Part shown: one piece after another, positions 15,848-23,716 of the stretch
Position numbering within the stretch: the stretch's first letter is position 1
Layout of the letters: every line of letters starts with the position of its first letter
Assembly: GCA_021462845.1 (NCBI GenBank)
Contig: JAJTXU010000006.1
Coordinates: 1-50,180 of the forward strand
Length of the DNA stretch: 50,180 nucleotides
Direction: 5' to 3'
Source: Anaerolineales bacterium
GTDB lineage: Bacteria; Chloroflexota; Anaerolineae; Anaerolineales; Villigracilaceae
Program-made: the position numbers and the translations under genes
The notes under the pieces: model-generated
What the model was told of the DNA's origin: nothing
The model's database searches: none
What the model saw: the letters and a program-made list of their open reading frames with translations, nothing else

Positions 15848-15897
15848 TACGCAGTACGAAGCACGCAGTATTTCGTATTACGTACTGCGTATTGCGT
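15848..15897. repeat. Palindromic repeat between methyltransferase and PIG-L genes
   Basis: TACGCAGTACG (15848-15858) pairs with CGTACTGCGTA (15881-15891), with further short inverted words (gcacgcagta, tacgaa/ttcgta) in the loop. Confidence 0.6.
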
Positions 15898-15911
15898 AGA
15901 CCACAAACATC

Positions 15912-16550
15912 ATGAACTTCTCCGGCAAACGAGTCCTATTCCTCGGCGCGCATCCTGACGATATTGAGTTGGGATGCGGCGCGTTGCTCCACAGCATTTC
16001 ACGCAAAACCGATGTGCTATGTGTCACGCTATCGGATAACCAAAAGAATCCCGACCTGCAGAACGTGAAGAACGAACATTATGAAGCAATGACAGTGTTA
16101 GGCGTTCCACAAGAGAAAATCGTTCTCGGTCCGTTCACTACGCGCGTGTTTCCAAATTCACGGCAAGAGATCCTCGAATACTTCCTCAAACTCCGCAAAG
16201 ACTTCAAGCCCGATTTGATCTTCACTCACTCCAAACAGGATGTGCATCAAGACCACAACACGATGACCGACGAAGCCTTGCGAGCCTTTCGCGGAATCAC
16301 GGTGCTGGGATTCGACGTTGTCCGCTCTTCATACGGATTCTTCCCCCACTTCCTCGTTGAAGTCACCGAAGAGGATGTCAACAAGAAGATCGAAGCATTA
16401 TCCAAATATGAAACGTATCGCGATAGATATTACTTCAACAGCGAGCTGACGCGCTCCATCATGGTGCGTCACGGCGCGCTGGCGGAGCGTCCGTTTGCGG
16501 AGGGGTTTGATATTTTGAGAATTGTGGGGCGATTTTCGATTGCCGATTAA
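15912..16550 (+). CDS. PIG-L (LmbE) family zinc deacetylase
   Basis: Members remove N-acetyl groups from sugars such as GlcNAc derivatives. The 212-residue protein has the metal-binding and catalytic box AHPDDIELGCGA near residue 14, and the later His motif QDVHQDHNTM near 115. Both are diagnostic of the family. No signal peptide is seen, so it acts in the cytosol. Neighbours do not identify the substrate; a thiol-biosynthesis or sugar-nucleotide role is possible, and the adjacent methyltransferase may be a partner. Confidence 0.87.
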   Translation: MNFSGKRVLFLGAHPDDIELGCGALLHSISRKTDVLCVTLSDNQKNPDLQNVKNEHYEAMTVLGVPQEKIVLGPFTTRVFPNSRQEILEYFLKLRKDFKPDLIFTHSKQDVHQDHNTMTDEALRAFRGITVLGFDVVRSSYGFFPHFLVEVTEEDVNKKIEALSKYETYRDRYYFNSELTRSIMVRHGALAERPFAEGFDILRIVGRFSIAD

Positions 16551-16667
16551 CGATTTACGATTGGGGGTGGGTGAACGAAAGAAGAAAGTTTGCGCTGAGC
16601 GGAGGCGAAGCGAGGAAAAACAGCGCTTCAACCCTTCCTCTTTCTTCTTTCCTCTTTCATTAACGAT
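16551..16667. repeat. Composite palindrome between PIG-L and Rieske genes
   Basis: Gaaagaagaaag near 16577 pairs with ctttcttctttc near 16640, and the outer words ttaacgattta repeat at both ends. A gcgctgagcggag motif like that at 21019-21096 lies in the loop. It separates two converging genes. Confidence 0.5.
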
Positions 16668-17015
16668 TTATTCCTTCGGTATCCCAATAAAAATCGTTCC
16701 ATCTCGCACCTGAACAGGATACGCGGGGATATCGTCCACGGCGGGCAATTGCATCACCTTGCCCGTCCGCACGTCAAACTCGGCGCCGTGACGCGGACAG
16801 ATGACGTTGAATCCCTCGAGGTCGCCCTCCCCCAACGGACCGTTGTCATGCGAGCAGATATCGGCAATCGCAAAGTATTGATCCGCAATATTGAAGATCA
16901 CCAGCGAGTTGCCTTCGATCTCAATGAACAATCGCTCCCCGTTCGGCAATTCGCTGGCGGGGATAATTTCAAAGTATTCGATTTTTGATTCTTCCAAGGT
17001 TATATAGTTGAACAT
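16668..17015 (-). CDS. Rieske-type 2Fe-2S ferredoxin
   Basis: A 115-residue soluble Rieske protein. Cluster ligands are C54 and H56 (CSHDNG) with C73 and H76 (CPRHGAEFD). There is no membrane segment or oxygenase domain, so it is a stand-alone electron carrier of the NirD/dioxygenase-ferredoxin type. It is the last gene of the suf operon, starting 3 nt after sufU. This suggests it either supplies electrons to Fe-S assembly or is a client of it; sequence alone does not decide. Confidence 0.88.
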   Translation of the reverse strand: MFNYITLEESKIEYFEIIPASELPNGERLFIEIEGNSLVIFNIADQYFAIADICSHDNGPLGEGDLEGFNVICPRHGAEFDVRTGKVMQLPAVDDIPAYPVQVRDGTIFIGIPKE

Positions 17016-17018
17016 TAT

Positions 17019-17414
17019 TTATTCCACCAACTCATCGCTCGCCTCGCCCAGCCCATAGACCCCCGCCTTCAACACCTTGAGCGACAGTAACGCGCACTTC
17101 AAGCGGACGGGTCCAAGTTCGATGCCGAGCATGTCGAGAATGGATTGCTTGTTGAGGTTCTTTACCTCGTCTAGCGGCTTGCCAATAATGGATTCGATCA
17201 ACAGATCAGCCGATGCTTGCGAAATGGCGCATCCATGCCCGTCGAAACGCGCGTCTTGCACAGTTCCATCGGGCGCGGTTTGAAGCGTGATCTCGATGTG
17301 ATCGCCGCACAGCGGATTGTTGTCCGCAAATTGAATATCGTGCGGGTCGAGGTGTCCACGATACGAGGGGTTTTTGTAGTGTTCGATGATGACTTCACGG
17401 TATAAATCATCCAT
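17019..17414 (-). CDS. sufU: SufU sulfur-transfer / Fe-S assembly protein
   Basis: A 131-residue U-type protein that accepts sulfur from SufS and passes it to SufBCD. The three conserved cysteines are C36 (PLCGD, with D38), C62 (GHGCAISQAS) and C107 (RLKCALL). These ligands and the insertion between the second and third cysteine fit the SufU form of Gram-positive-like systems and not IscU. It lies 4 nt downstream of the unknown gene at 17420-17743 and immediately before the Rieske gene. Confidence 0.9.
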   Translation of the reverse strand: MDDLYREVIIEHYKNPSYRGHLDPHDIQFADNNPLCGDHIEITLQTAPDGTVQDARFDGHGCAISQASADLLIESIIGKPLDEVKNLNKQSILDMLGIELGPVRLKCALLSLKVLKAGVYGLGEASDELVE

Positions 17415-17419
17415 AATTT

Positions 17420-17743
17420 CTAAGCCTCTATCCGATTTAGAAGGATGAAAACTTTATTATCCACGCTACCCATAGCATCTATCATTTCTTGATAATTAAA
17501 ACTATCAATTTTCATCAATTCTTCTACAACTTCTTTTTCGCCCCTCGCGCCCATCGGAAAATGGATTGTTATCTTTCCGTCTGACACGTGCCAGATAACA
17601 TCAGCACCAAATGGGCCCGAATCGTTTGTCTCTATCGCAATGCCTTTTATTTCTTCAAAACGAATCTCCGCAGATTTTTGCGTTGGACTAATGACACTTA
17701 ATATTCCATTTCGAATACCAACGATCCAATCTTCTTCACGCAT
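17420..17743 (-). CDS. Unknown protein encoded inside the suf operon
   Basis: A 107-residue protein I cannot place in a named family. It is soluble and acidic, with an N-terminal EEDWIVGIRNGILSVISP strand pattern, a central ETNDSGPFGADVIWHV stretch and a C-terminal LLNRIEA end. It has no cysteine, so it is unlikely to carry an Fe-S cluster. It starts 2 nt after the sufS stop and ends 5 nt before sufU, so it must be co-transcribed with both. Its codon use is visibly more A+T-rich than the neighbours, suggesting later insertion into the operon. Confidence 0.75.
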   Translation of the reverse strand: MREEDWIVGIRNGILSVISPTQKSAEIRFEEIKGIAIETNDSGPFGADVIWHVSDGKITIHFPMGARGEKEVVEELMKIDSFNYQEMIDAMGSVDNKVFILLNRIEA

Positions 17744-17745
17744 AT

Positions 17746-18972
17746 CTAACCAAACAATTCCTTAACTTTATAAATCCCGTTCACCAGCAGGTCCACTTCT
17801 TCCTTCGTGTTGTACAAATAGAACGACGCGCGGGACGTAGCGGGGATTCCAAATTTCTCGTGCAACGGCTGGGCGCAATGATGCCCCGCGCGGATCGCGA
17901 TCCCGTCGCGGTCGAGGATCTGCGCCACATCGTGAGGGTGAACGCCGTCAAAGGTGAATGCGGCGACGCCGCCTTTTTTATCCGCCGAGGGACCGAACAA
18001 CTTGAGTCCGGGGATTTCCTCCAGCCGTTCGAGCGCGTATTCGGTGATCTCGTGTTCGTGCGCGGCGATGTTGTCCATGCCGATATTCGTCAGATAATCC
18101 ACTGCCGCGCCGAAACCGACGGCTTCCGCGATGGCGGGAGTCCCCGCTTCGAATTTGTGCGGAAGCGTGTTCGGTCTGAACGAGCGGAGTTTCACTTCTT
18201 TGATCATGTCGCCGCCGCCCAAAAACGGAGGCATGGATTCAAGCAGTTCGGTCTTTCCATACAACGCGCCGATGCCGGTCGGTCCGCACATTTTGTGGGC
18301 AGAGAAGGCAAGGAAATCCGCGTCGAGGGCTTGCACGTCCACGCTGAGATGCGGAACGGATTGCGCCGCGTCCACGACGGTGACTGCGCCGATTTCGTGC
18401 GCCATGCGGATGATGTCTGCGGCGGGGTTGATCGTGCCGAGGACGTTGGACATGTGTGTAAAGGCGACCAGTTTCGGGGTCCGCGAAAGAAGCGTTTTGT
18501 AGGCATCCAGATCCAGCAAGCCATCTTCCGTCACAGGGATGAAATCCAACTCGATGCCGCGCTCGGCTTGCAGCATCTGCCACGGCACGAGGTTCGAATG
18601 ATGCTCCATCTCGGTGAGGATGACGAGATCGCCCGTTTTGAGATTCGCGCGCGCCCACGTGTACGCCACGAGGTTAATGGACTCGGTCGCGTTGCGCGTG
18701 TAAATGACCTGCTTTGACGACGGCGCGTTGATGAACTTGGCGATCTTCTCGCGCGCCTCTTCGTACATTGCGGTCGCTTCTTCGGCGAGCGTGTGCACGC
18801 CGCGATGGATGTTCGCGTTGGAACGGCGATAATAGTCGTTCATCGCTTCGATCACCGCCAGCGGCTTTTGCGACGTGGCAGTCGAATCCAAATACACCAG
18901 CGGGACGTTCTCGTGCGTCTTGCGCTGGATGATCGGAAAATCTTTGCGGATTTCGTGGGGATTGTATGACAT
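17746..18972 (-). CDS. sufS: Cysteine desulfurase SufS
   Basis: Takes sulfur from L-cysteine for Fe-S cluster assembly. The 408-residue class V aminotransferase has the PLP lysine K227 (AFSAHKMCGPTG), the HH motif H124-H125 (EMEHHSN) and the persulfide cysteine C366 (IRAGHHCAQPL). The short loop at C366 is typical of SufS (group II) and not IscS. I place the start at the ATG 18972; the 16 extra upstream codons come from an 8-bp tandem repeat and look non-coding. There is no clear Shine-Dalgarno. Coupled downstream to 17420-17743. Confidence 0.94.
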   Translation of the reverse strand: MSYNPHEIRKDFPIIQRKTHENVPLVYLDSTATSQKPLAVIEAMNDYYRRSNANIHRGVHTLAEEATAMYEEAREKIAKFINAPSSKQVIYTRNATESINLVAYTWARANLKTGDLVILTEMEHHSNLVPWQMLQAERGIELDFIPVTEDGLLDLDAYKTLLSRTPKLVAFTHMSNVLGTINPAADIIRMAHEIGAVTVVDAAQSVPHLSVDVQALDADFLAFSAHKMCGPTGIGALYGKTELLESMPPFLGGGDMIKEVKLRSFRPNTLPHKFEAGTPAIAEAVGFGAAVDYLTNIGMDNIAAHEHEITEYALERLEEIPGLKLFGPSADKKGGVAAFTFDGVHPHDVAQILDRDGIAIRAGHHCAQPLHEKFGIPATSRASFYLYNTKEEVDLLVNGIYKVKELFG

Positions 18973-18982
18973 GTAAACAAGC

Positions 18983-19014
18983 ACACAGGTACACAGGTAC
19001 ACAGGTACACAGGT
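18983..19014. repeat. Four tandem copies of ACACAGGT just upstream of sufS
   Basis: Four exact 8-bp units (18983-18990, 18991-18998, 18999-19006, 19007-19014) sit 11 bases before the sufS start codon. Related gtttac/gtctacttgtc words follow at 19037-19066 and recur near 25716-25736. Confidence 0.85.
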
Positions 19015-19066
19015 AAACAAGGAAACATGTATGCGTGTTTACTTGTCTACGTGTCTACTTGTCTCC

Positions 19067-19645
19067 CTAATAATCAGGAATTACTTTTTCCTCGCGCTTC
19101 GCCGATTTCTTACCGGGGACAGGGCGCATATGTTCGGAGGTCAGCGGATACCATAGGATGCGATCGGGAACCATCCAGCCGTCGGTGAGGTATACATTCG
19201 AGCGGAACTGCACCGCGACGAGTTTATTGTCCACTTGCACGACAACGCCCTGAATCCAACCGCGAATACGGTCGCGATTCTTTTCATGGTCGCAAAACAC
19301 TTCCACCTTGTCGCCCACTTGAAAATCGTGCTGAACGCCGGGCGGCTTCATGTAATTGTATTGCGGCAACCGCAAACTCTTCAGCATCATCTTTCGTTCC
19401 CCCGACGACGCAATGCGCGAAGTGTAAGCCTTGTTCGGCACGCGCACCTTCGTCGTCGCGGCGGGGCGAGACCGCGCGGCAGACTTGCTCGGCGGCGAAA
19501 GGACGATGGATTTCGGCTTCGCTTTGGGCGCCGCCATCCCTGCCTTGCCTTTCGGCGCGGAGGCGCGCGGTTTTGCAGGTTTCCGCGCGGCAAGCCTTGT
19601 TGTTGACGGCTTCGCTTTGGTCTTCGTCGTTTTTGTTTTTGCCAT
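19067..19645 (-). CDS. Protein with histone-H1-like basic tail and Tudor/KOW-like domain
   Basis: A 192-residue protein of unknown function. Residues 1 to about 75 are almost only Lys, Ala, Pro, Thr, Ser and Arg (AKTKTTKTKAKPSTTRLAAR and on), a disordered tail like histone H1 or H1-like bacterial proteins. The C-terminal half reads as a small beta-barrel: DFQVGDKVEVFCDHE, then GWIQGVVVQVDNKLVAVQFRS and TDGWMVPDRILWYPL. It ends in another basic patch (KKSAKREEK). It lies between sufD (18 nt away) and sufS in the suf operon. A nucleic-acid- or ribosome-binding role is a guess from composition. The start at 19645 avoids four weak upstream codons. Confidence 0.75.
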   Translation of the reverse strand: MAKTKTTKTKAKPSTTRLAARKPAKPRASAPKGKAGMAAPKAKPKSIVLSPPSKSAARSRPAATTKVRVPNKAYTSRIASSGERKMMLKSLRLPQYNYMKPPGVQHDFQVGDKVEVFCDHEKNRDRIRGWIQGVVVQVDNKLVAVQFRSNVYLTDGWMVPDRILWYPLTSEHMRPVPGKKSAKREEKVIPDY

Positions 19646-19663
19646 TGGGTTTCTCAATTCCTA

Positions 19664-21004
19664 TTATGACATTTTATCAGCAATATATTGCTGGAAGCGT
19701 TCGCGCACGCCTTCGAATGGGATACGCTGGAAGATCGGGTCGAAGAATCCCTCGACAACGATCTTTTCGGCTTCGTTTTGCGGGATGCCGCGCGACTTCA
19801 AATAGAACAACGGCTCGGCTTCCAACTTTCCAACGGTCGCGCCGTGCGTACAGCGCACATCGTCCGCGAGAATTTCTAAACCGGGGATCGAGTCGGCGCG
19901 CGCGCCTTCGCTCAACACGAGATTGCGGTTCGCCTGATAGCCGTCGGTCTTTTGCGCGCCGGGCGCCACGTAGATCATGCCCTGCCACACCGAACGGCTC
20001 TTGCCTTTCAACGCGCCCTTGAACAGCAAGTCGCTGGTGGTGTGCGGCGCGAGATGATTCTGTTGCGTGTCGTGATCGAGATGCTGGTTACCGTCCGTAA
20101 AATAGAAGCCCGACATGCGTCCCTGCGCGCCTTCGCCCGCGAGATCAAGTTCGGAGAAATTCTTCGTGAGACGCGAACCGATCGCGCCAAAGATCCAATC
20201 GAGATTGCCGCCGCGTTCAACGCGCGCGCGCTCGTGACTGAAATTCCAAACGTGACGCCCCCACGATTGCAGTTCGACAAATTTCAACGTCGCGCCTTCC
20301 ATCACTTGGATTTCGACGATTCCCGCGTGCAGTGAGTTTGATCCAGCTTCGTCGGGCGACGCCGCCTCGTGGACATACGTCACGGACGCGCCCTCGTCCA
20401 CCAGCACGAGGATGTGAGAGATGTGCGCCAAGTCGGCGCCGGGTCCCCACAACACGGAATGAAGCGGCTCGTCAACGGTCACGCCTTTTGGAACGTACAA
20501 CACGATCCCATTTTGCGCAAACGCGCCAGCCAACGCGGAGAATTTCCCCTCTTCCACATTGACTGTCTTGCCCAGCATCTTCGCAAGTAACTCAGGGTGT
20601 TTCTGTTCGGCAGTGAGAAGGTCTGTGAAGACAACGCCTTTCTCGGCAATCTTCTCGTCCAACTCGATCTTTGACCCGCCGGGCAACAGAATGATCTGCC
20701 CGCCATGCTGATCGGCAACCAATGGACGAAGCAAATCTTCCCGCACAGAAGGCAGGTCGTTGAACGCGCCATCTTTCGGTAAAACAAATTTATCGGCGGG
20801 GAGCGCGTGAATGTCTGTGCGACGCCACGCCTCTTCGGTCGTCGAGGGGAGAGAATGTTTCTTAAACGACGACCAGGCTGAGGTCCGGTATGAAGCGATT
20901 GCATCCTTGCCCGCGCGGATGTCGGATTCAGAAAATGCAAAATCCTTCGCGGCAGAGTCTACTCGTCTGGTTTTTGAAATAACTACTTTTGGTTTTTCCT
21001 GCAT
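19664..21004 (-). CDS. sufD: Fe-S assembly protein SufD
   Basis: Partner of SufB and SufC in the SufBC2D scaffold. The 446-residue protein has the SufBD core beta-helix in its second half: the DEGASVTYVHEA stretch, HAGIVEIQVMEGA, and the C-terminal CTHGATVGKLEAEPLFYLKSRGI and FFDPIFQRI motifs. The SufB-specific VEGC motif is replaced by VHEA, which identifies it as SufD. An N-terminal helical extension of about 100 residues includes SLPSTTEEAWRRTD. It is 100 bp downstream of sufB, across a palindromic repeat. Confidence 0.92.
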   Translation of the reverse strand: MQEKPKVVISKTRRVDSAAKDFAFSESDIRAGKDAIASYRTSAWSSFKKHSLPSTTEEAWRRTDIHALPADKFVLPKDGAFNDLPSVREDLLRPLVADQHGGQIILLPGGSKIELDEKIAEKGVVFTDLLTAEQKHPELLAKMLGKTVNVEEGKFSALAGAFAQNGIVLYVPKGVTVDEPLHSVLWGPGADLAHISHILVLVDEGASVTYVHEAASPDEAGSNSLHAGIVEIQVMEGATLKFVELQSWGRHVWNFSHERARVERGGNLDWIFGAIGSRLTKNFSELDLAGEGAQGRMSGFYFTDGNQHLDHDTQQNHLAPHTTSDLLFKGALKGKSRSVWQGMIYVAPGAQKTDGYQANRNLVLSEGARADSIPGLEILADDVRCTHGATVGKLEAEPLFYLKSRGIPQNEAEKIVVEGFFDPIFQRIPFEGVRERFQQYIADKMS

Positions 21005-21018
21005 GTCAATTCCATCTC

Positions 21019-21096
21019 GCCCTGAGCGGAGGCGACAGCCGTAGTCGAAGGGCTATTTGCAAATGCGCTTCGACTTCGCTGCGCTCCGCTCAGCGC
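21019..21096. repeat. Inverted pair of gctgagcggag/ttcgac repeats between sufB and sufD
   Basis: 21019-21053 and 21065-21096 each contain ctgagcggag and gtcgaag words in opposite orientation, so the two halves can pair. The motif recurs in the loop of the palindrome at 16551-16667. It makes up nearly all the sufB-sufD gap. Confidence 0.6.
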
Positions 21097-21104
21097 GGAA
21101 ATTT

Positions 21105-23618
21105 TTATCCTATCGAACCTTCCATCTGCAACGCGATGAGGCGATTCATTTCGACGGCGTATTCCATCGGCAATTCTTTGACGAGCGGCTCGATGAAGCC
21201 AGAGACGACCATGGTGGTGGCTTCCTCTTCGCTTAGACCGCGCGACATGAGATAGAAGAGTTGCTCCTCGCCCACTTTGCTGACCGAGGCTTCGTGACCG
21301 ATCGTCACGTCGTCTTCGTCAATTTCGATGTAGGGATATGTGTCGGAGCGCGATTGCGGATCGAGCAGAAGCGCGTCGCACACCACATTCGATTTGACGC
21401 CTTTCGCGCCTTTATGCACTTTGAGCAGACCGCGATACGAAGCGCGTCCGCCAGATTTTGAAATGGATTTGGATGTCACTTTGCTCGTTGTGTTCGGCGC
21501 GAAGTGAACCATCTTCGAGCCTGCGTCCTGTGTTTGACCGGGACCCGCGAACGCCATGGAAAGCATCTCGCCATGCGCGCCGGGCTCCATGAGATAGCAC
21601 GAGGGATATTTCATCGTGACCTTCGAGCCGATGTTGGCGTCCACCCATTCGTGCGTGGCGTTCTCGAACACTTTGGCGCGTTGCGTCACGAGGTTGTACA
21701 CATTCGTTGACCAGTTTTGAACGGTCGAGTAACGCGAGCGCGCGCCTTTTTTGACGATGATCTCGATCACGCCGGAGTGGAACGAGTCGGTGGTGTATTG
21801 CGGCGCTGTGCAGTTGTGCGAGACGACGCCCTCGGCAACATACGATTCATCTTCCGCAACGGAGAAGTTGTAGACTTCAACCTCCTGCTCGTTTACAGCG
21901 ATCTGTTTGATTGGCAGATACATGAAGTTCTGATCTATCGCAAACGGAGAACCGCTATCGCTGCCGTCGGGCGCATTCACGCCAACAATGTCGCCAAATC
22001 GAGAATTGAACGGCGAGGCAATCACAACCGCATAGATAGCCTTACGCGGCAGCGCGCGTTCCTGCATATTTACAGAAGCGGCAACTCCCAGCCGCAAACA
22101 CGCATCGCGAAAGGCATACGCCAACTCGGCAGAGACAGAGTTATATCGGAACATATTCTTCTTCGGATCGTAACTGCCGTCGCCGCGCCACATCCCCTTG
22201 ACTAATTCGGCAAGCAATATCGTGTCTGCGCCGGAGACCCAATCGGGAATTCGCTTTTCGTACACATTCGAGCCAAACTCGCGGGCAAATGTACGGGCAA
22301 TTTCAGTAGACGACAACACAAGTGTCTGACCGTTTTGGCGGGGCTTATTTTCGATCGGGGGTTTTCCAAAGTAATGCGCAACAAGTTCTTTGGCGTCGGC
22401 AAGATAATCCGTCTCATCCACATGGAAAGACAGCGACAGATAATGCTCGTTATCCACGTGACCTTCGGCAAAATAATACCCAAGCAGGCGGAAGAAATCA
22501 GGCTCATAAGGCAGATTCACTTCGCGGTCGACCGGCGCATGGCGTCCTCGTCCCAACGGAACAACCACTGAATGGGCAAGCGCCGGCTCAAGCACAGGTT
22601 GAGGCACAGGCACAACAAGATAATCGCCTTCCTGTACGCTGTCTGCGCGGGACCAGGATAACTGAAAGTCTTTGTTGCGCATGCCGTCTCGTTCACGGCG
22701 AACCACCAACAATGGATGCTCGGCAGTCACATTCAATTCGCGTTTGCTATCGCCGTAAAACCGAATGTTGTAGACCTTGCCATGATACGGCCGCTTTTGC
22801 GTGTGATACACGTTGCGCCAACGACCCTGATGAGTCATCACTTCGTCGCCGACTTGAATTTGTTCAATCGGCTTTTCACCGCCGCGAGTACGAACCATTG
22901 CGCCTTCGAGGAAACAACCCTCCACATAATGCACGCTTGCGCCTTCGTCAACGATGATCAGCGTGCGCTCGAACTGTCCGACGTTCGCCGTGTTCAAGCG
23001 GAAATATGCCTGCAACGGCAGGTCTACTTTGACGCCTTTCGGCACGTACACGAACGATCCGCCCGACCAGACCGCACTGTTCAACGCGGCGAATTTATTA
23101 TCTTCGATTGGAATCACTGTTCCAAAATATTCACGGAACAGATCGGGATATTGTTTCAAGCCGTCTTCAATGGAAAGGAAGATCACGCCCTGTTTTTCGA
23201 GGTGTTCTTGAATGGAGTGATAGACCATCTCCGATTCGTATTGCGCGCCGACACCGGCTAAGAATTTCCGCTCCGCTTCGGGGATGCCCAGTTTGTCGAA
23301 CGTCCGCTTAATATCGTCGGGAACATCGTCCCACGATTTTTCGCTCTTCTCCGTCGGCTTGACATAGTAGTAGATGTTGTCGAGGTCCAACTCTGCGAGA
23401 GTCGGTCCCCAGTTCGGCATGGGACGCTTCATGAAATGTTCGAGCGCTTTCAAGCGGAAATCGAGCATCCACTGCGGCTCTTGCTTCATGCGCGATATAT
23501 TTTCCACCACCGCGCGGGACAGTCCGCGTTCCGACTTGAACACATAATTGTCGTCACGGTCGTGGAAGCCGTATTTGTATTGCCCAATATCTTCGAGAAG
23601 TTGTGCATCTTCAGACAT
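21105..23618 (-). CDS. sufB: Fe-S assembly protein SufB containing an intein
   Basis: Core scaffold on which SufBC2D builds Fe-S clusters. The translated chain has 837 residues; removing the 368-residue intein (235-602) leaves a 469-residue SufB, the normal length. The N-extein runs from SEDAQLLEDIGQYKYGF to VHYVEG and the C-extein resumes with CTAPQYTTDSFHSGV, so the conserved VEGC-TAP motif is rebuilt on splicing. The C-terminal half shows IGHEASVSKVGEEQLFYLMSR and FIEPLVKELPMEYAVE. I chose the ATG at 23618. Without splicing the motif is broken, so cluster assembly depends on intein activity. Confidence 0.95.
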   Translation of the reverse strand: MSEDAQLLEDIGQYKYGFHDRDDNYVFKSERGLSRAVVENISRMKQEPQWMLDFRLKALEHFMKRPMPNWGPTLAELDLDNIYYYVKPTEKSEKSWDDVPDDIKRTFDKLGIPEAERKFLAGVGAQYESEMVYHSIQEHLEKQGVIFLSIEDGLKQYPDLFREYFGTVIPIEDNKFAALNSAVWSGGSFVYVPKGVKVDLPLQAYFRLNTANVGQFERTLIIVDEGASVHYVEGCFLEGAMVRTRGGEKPIEQIQVGDEVMTHQGRWRNVYHTQKRPYHGKVYNIRFYGDSKRELNVTAEHPLLVVRRERDGMRNKDFQLSWSRADSVQEGDYLVVPVPQPVLEPALAHSVVVPLGRGRHAPVDREVNLPYEPDFFRLLGYYFAEGHVDNEHYLSLSFHVDETDYLADAKELVAHYFGKPPIENKPRQNGQTLVLSSTEIARTFAREFGSNVYEKRIPDWVSGADTILLAELVKGMWRGDGSYDPKKNMFRYNSVSAELAYAFRDACLRLGVAASVNMQERALPRKAIYAVVIASPFNSRFGDIVGVNAPDGSDSGSPFAIDQNFMYLPIKQIAVNEQEVEVYNFSVAEDESYVAEGVVSHNCTAPQYTTDSFHSGVIEIIVKKGARSRYSTVQNWSTNVYNLVTQRAKVFENATHEWVDANIGSKVTMKYPSCYLMEPGAHGEMLSMAFAGPGQTQDAGSKMVHFAPNTTSKVTSKSISKSGGRASYRGLLKVHKGAKGVKSNVVCDALLLDPQSRSDTYPYIEIDEDDVTIGHEASVSKVGEEQLFYLMSRGLSEEEATTMVVSGFIEPLVKELPMEYAVEMNRLIALQMEGSIG
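21813..22916 (-). mobile_element. Intein with LAGLIDADG homing endonuclease in sufB
   Basis: 368 residues from C1 to N368. Splicing blocks are complete: block A starts C-F-L-E-G-A-M-V; block B has T64 and H67 (NVTAEHPLLV); block F is VEVYNFSVAEDESYVAEG; block G is VVSHN with penultimate H367 and terminal N368, followed by extein Cys+1. The two dodecapeptide motifs of a LAGLIDADG endonuclease are present: LLGYYFAEGH (144-153) with acidic E151 and LVKGMWRGDGS (238-248) with D246. The element should therefore splice itself out and may still home. The flanking extein residue is the functionally important SufB cysteine. Confidence 0.93.
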
Positions 23619-23630
23619 GTTTACCTCTTT

Positions 23631-23710
23631 AACCACTAAGGGCACGAAGAACACTAAGGTTTAAGGCAGAAGGGTTTAATTCCTTCGTGACCGTAGTGCC
23701 CTTTGTGTTT
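23631..23710. repeat. Imperfect palindrome between sufC and sufB
   Basis: Aaccactaagggcacgaag on the left and cttcgtgaccgtagtgccctt on the right are complementary in parts. It is of the 'accactaag' intergenic palindrome type. It occupies the sufC-sufB spacer, overlapping nothing. Confidence 0.55.
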
Positions 23711-23716
23711 AAGTCT

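Noticed and set aside
17860-18717. A 285-codon plus-strand frame
   Set aside because: Antisense to sufS; the sufS catalytic residues and frame are clear and the antisense product is Arg/His-rich.
18973-19020. Extra 16 N-terminal residues for SufS
   Set aside because: They are translated from an 8-bp tandem repeat and SufS family length fits the later ATG at 18972.
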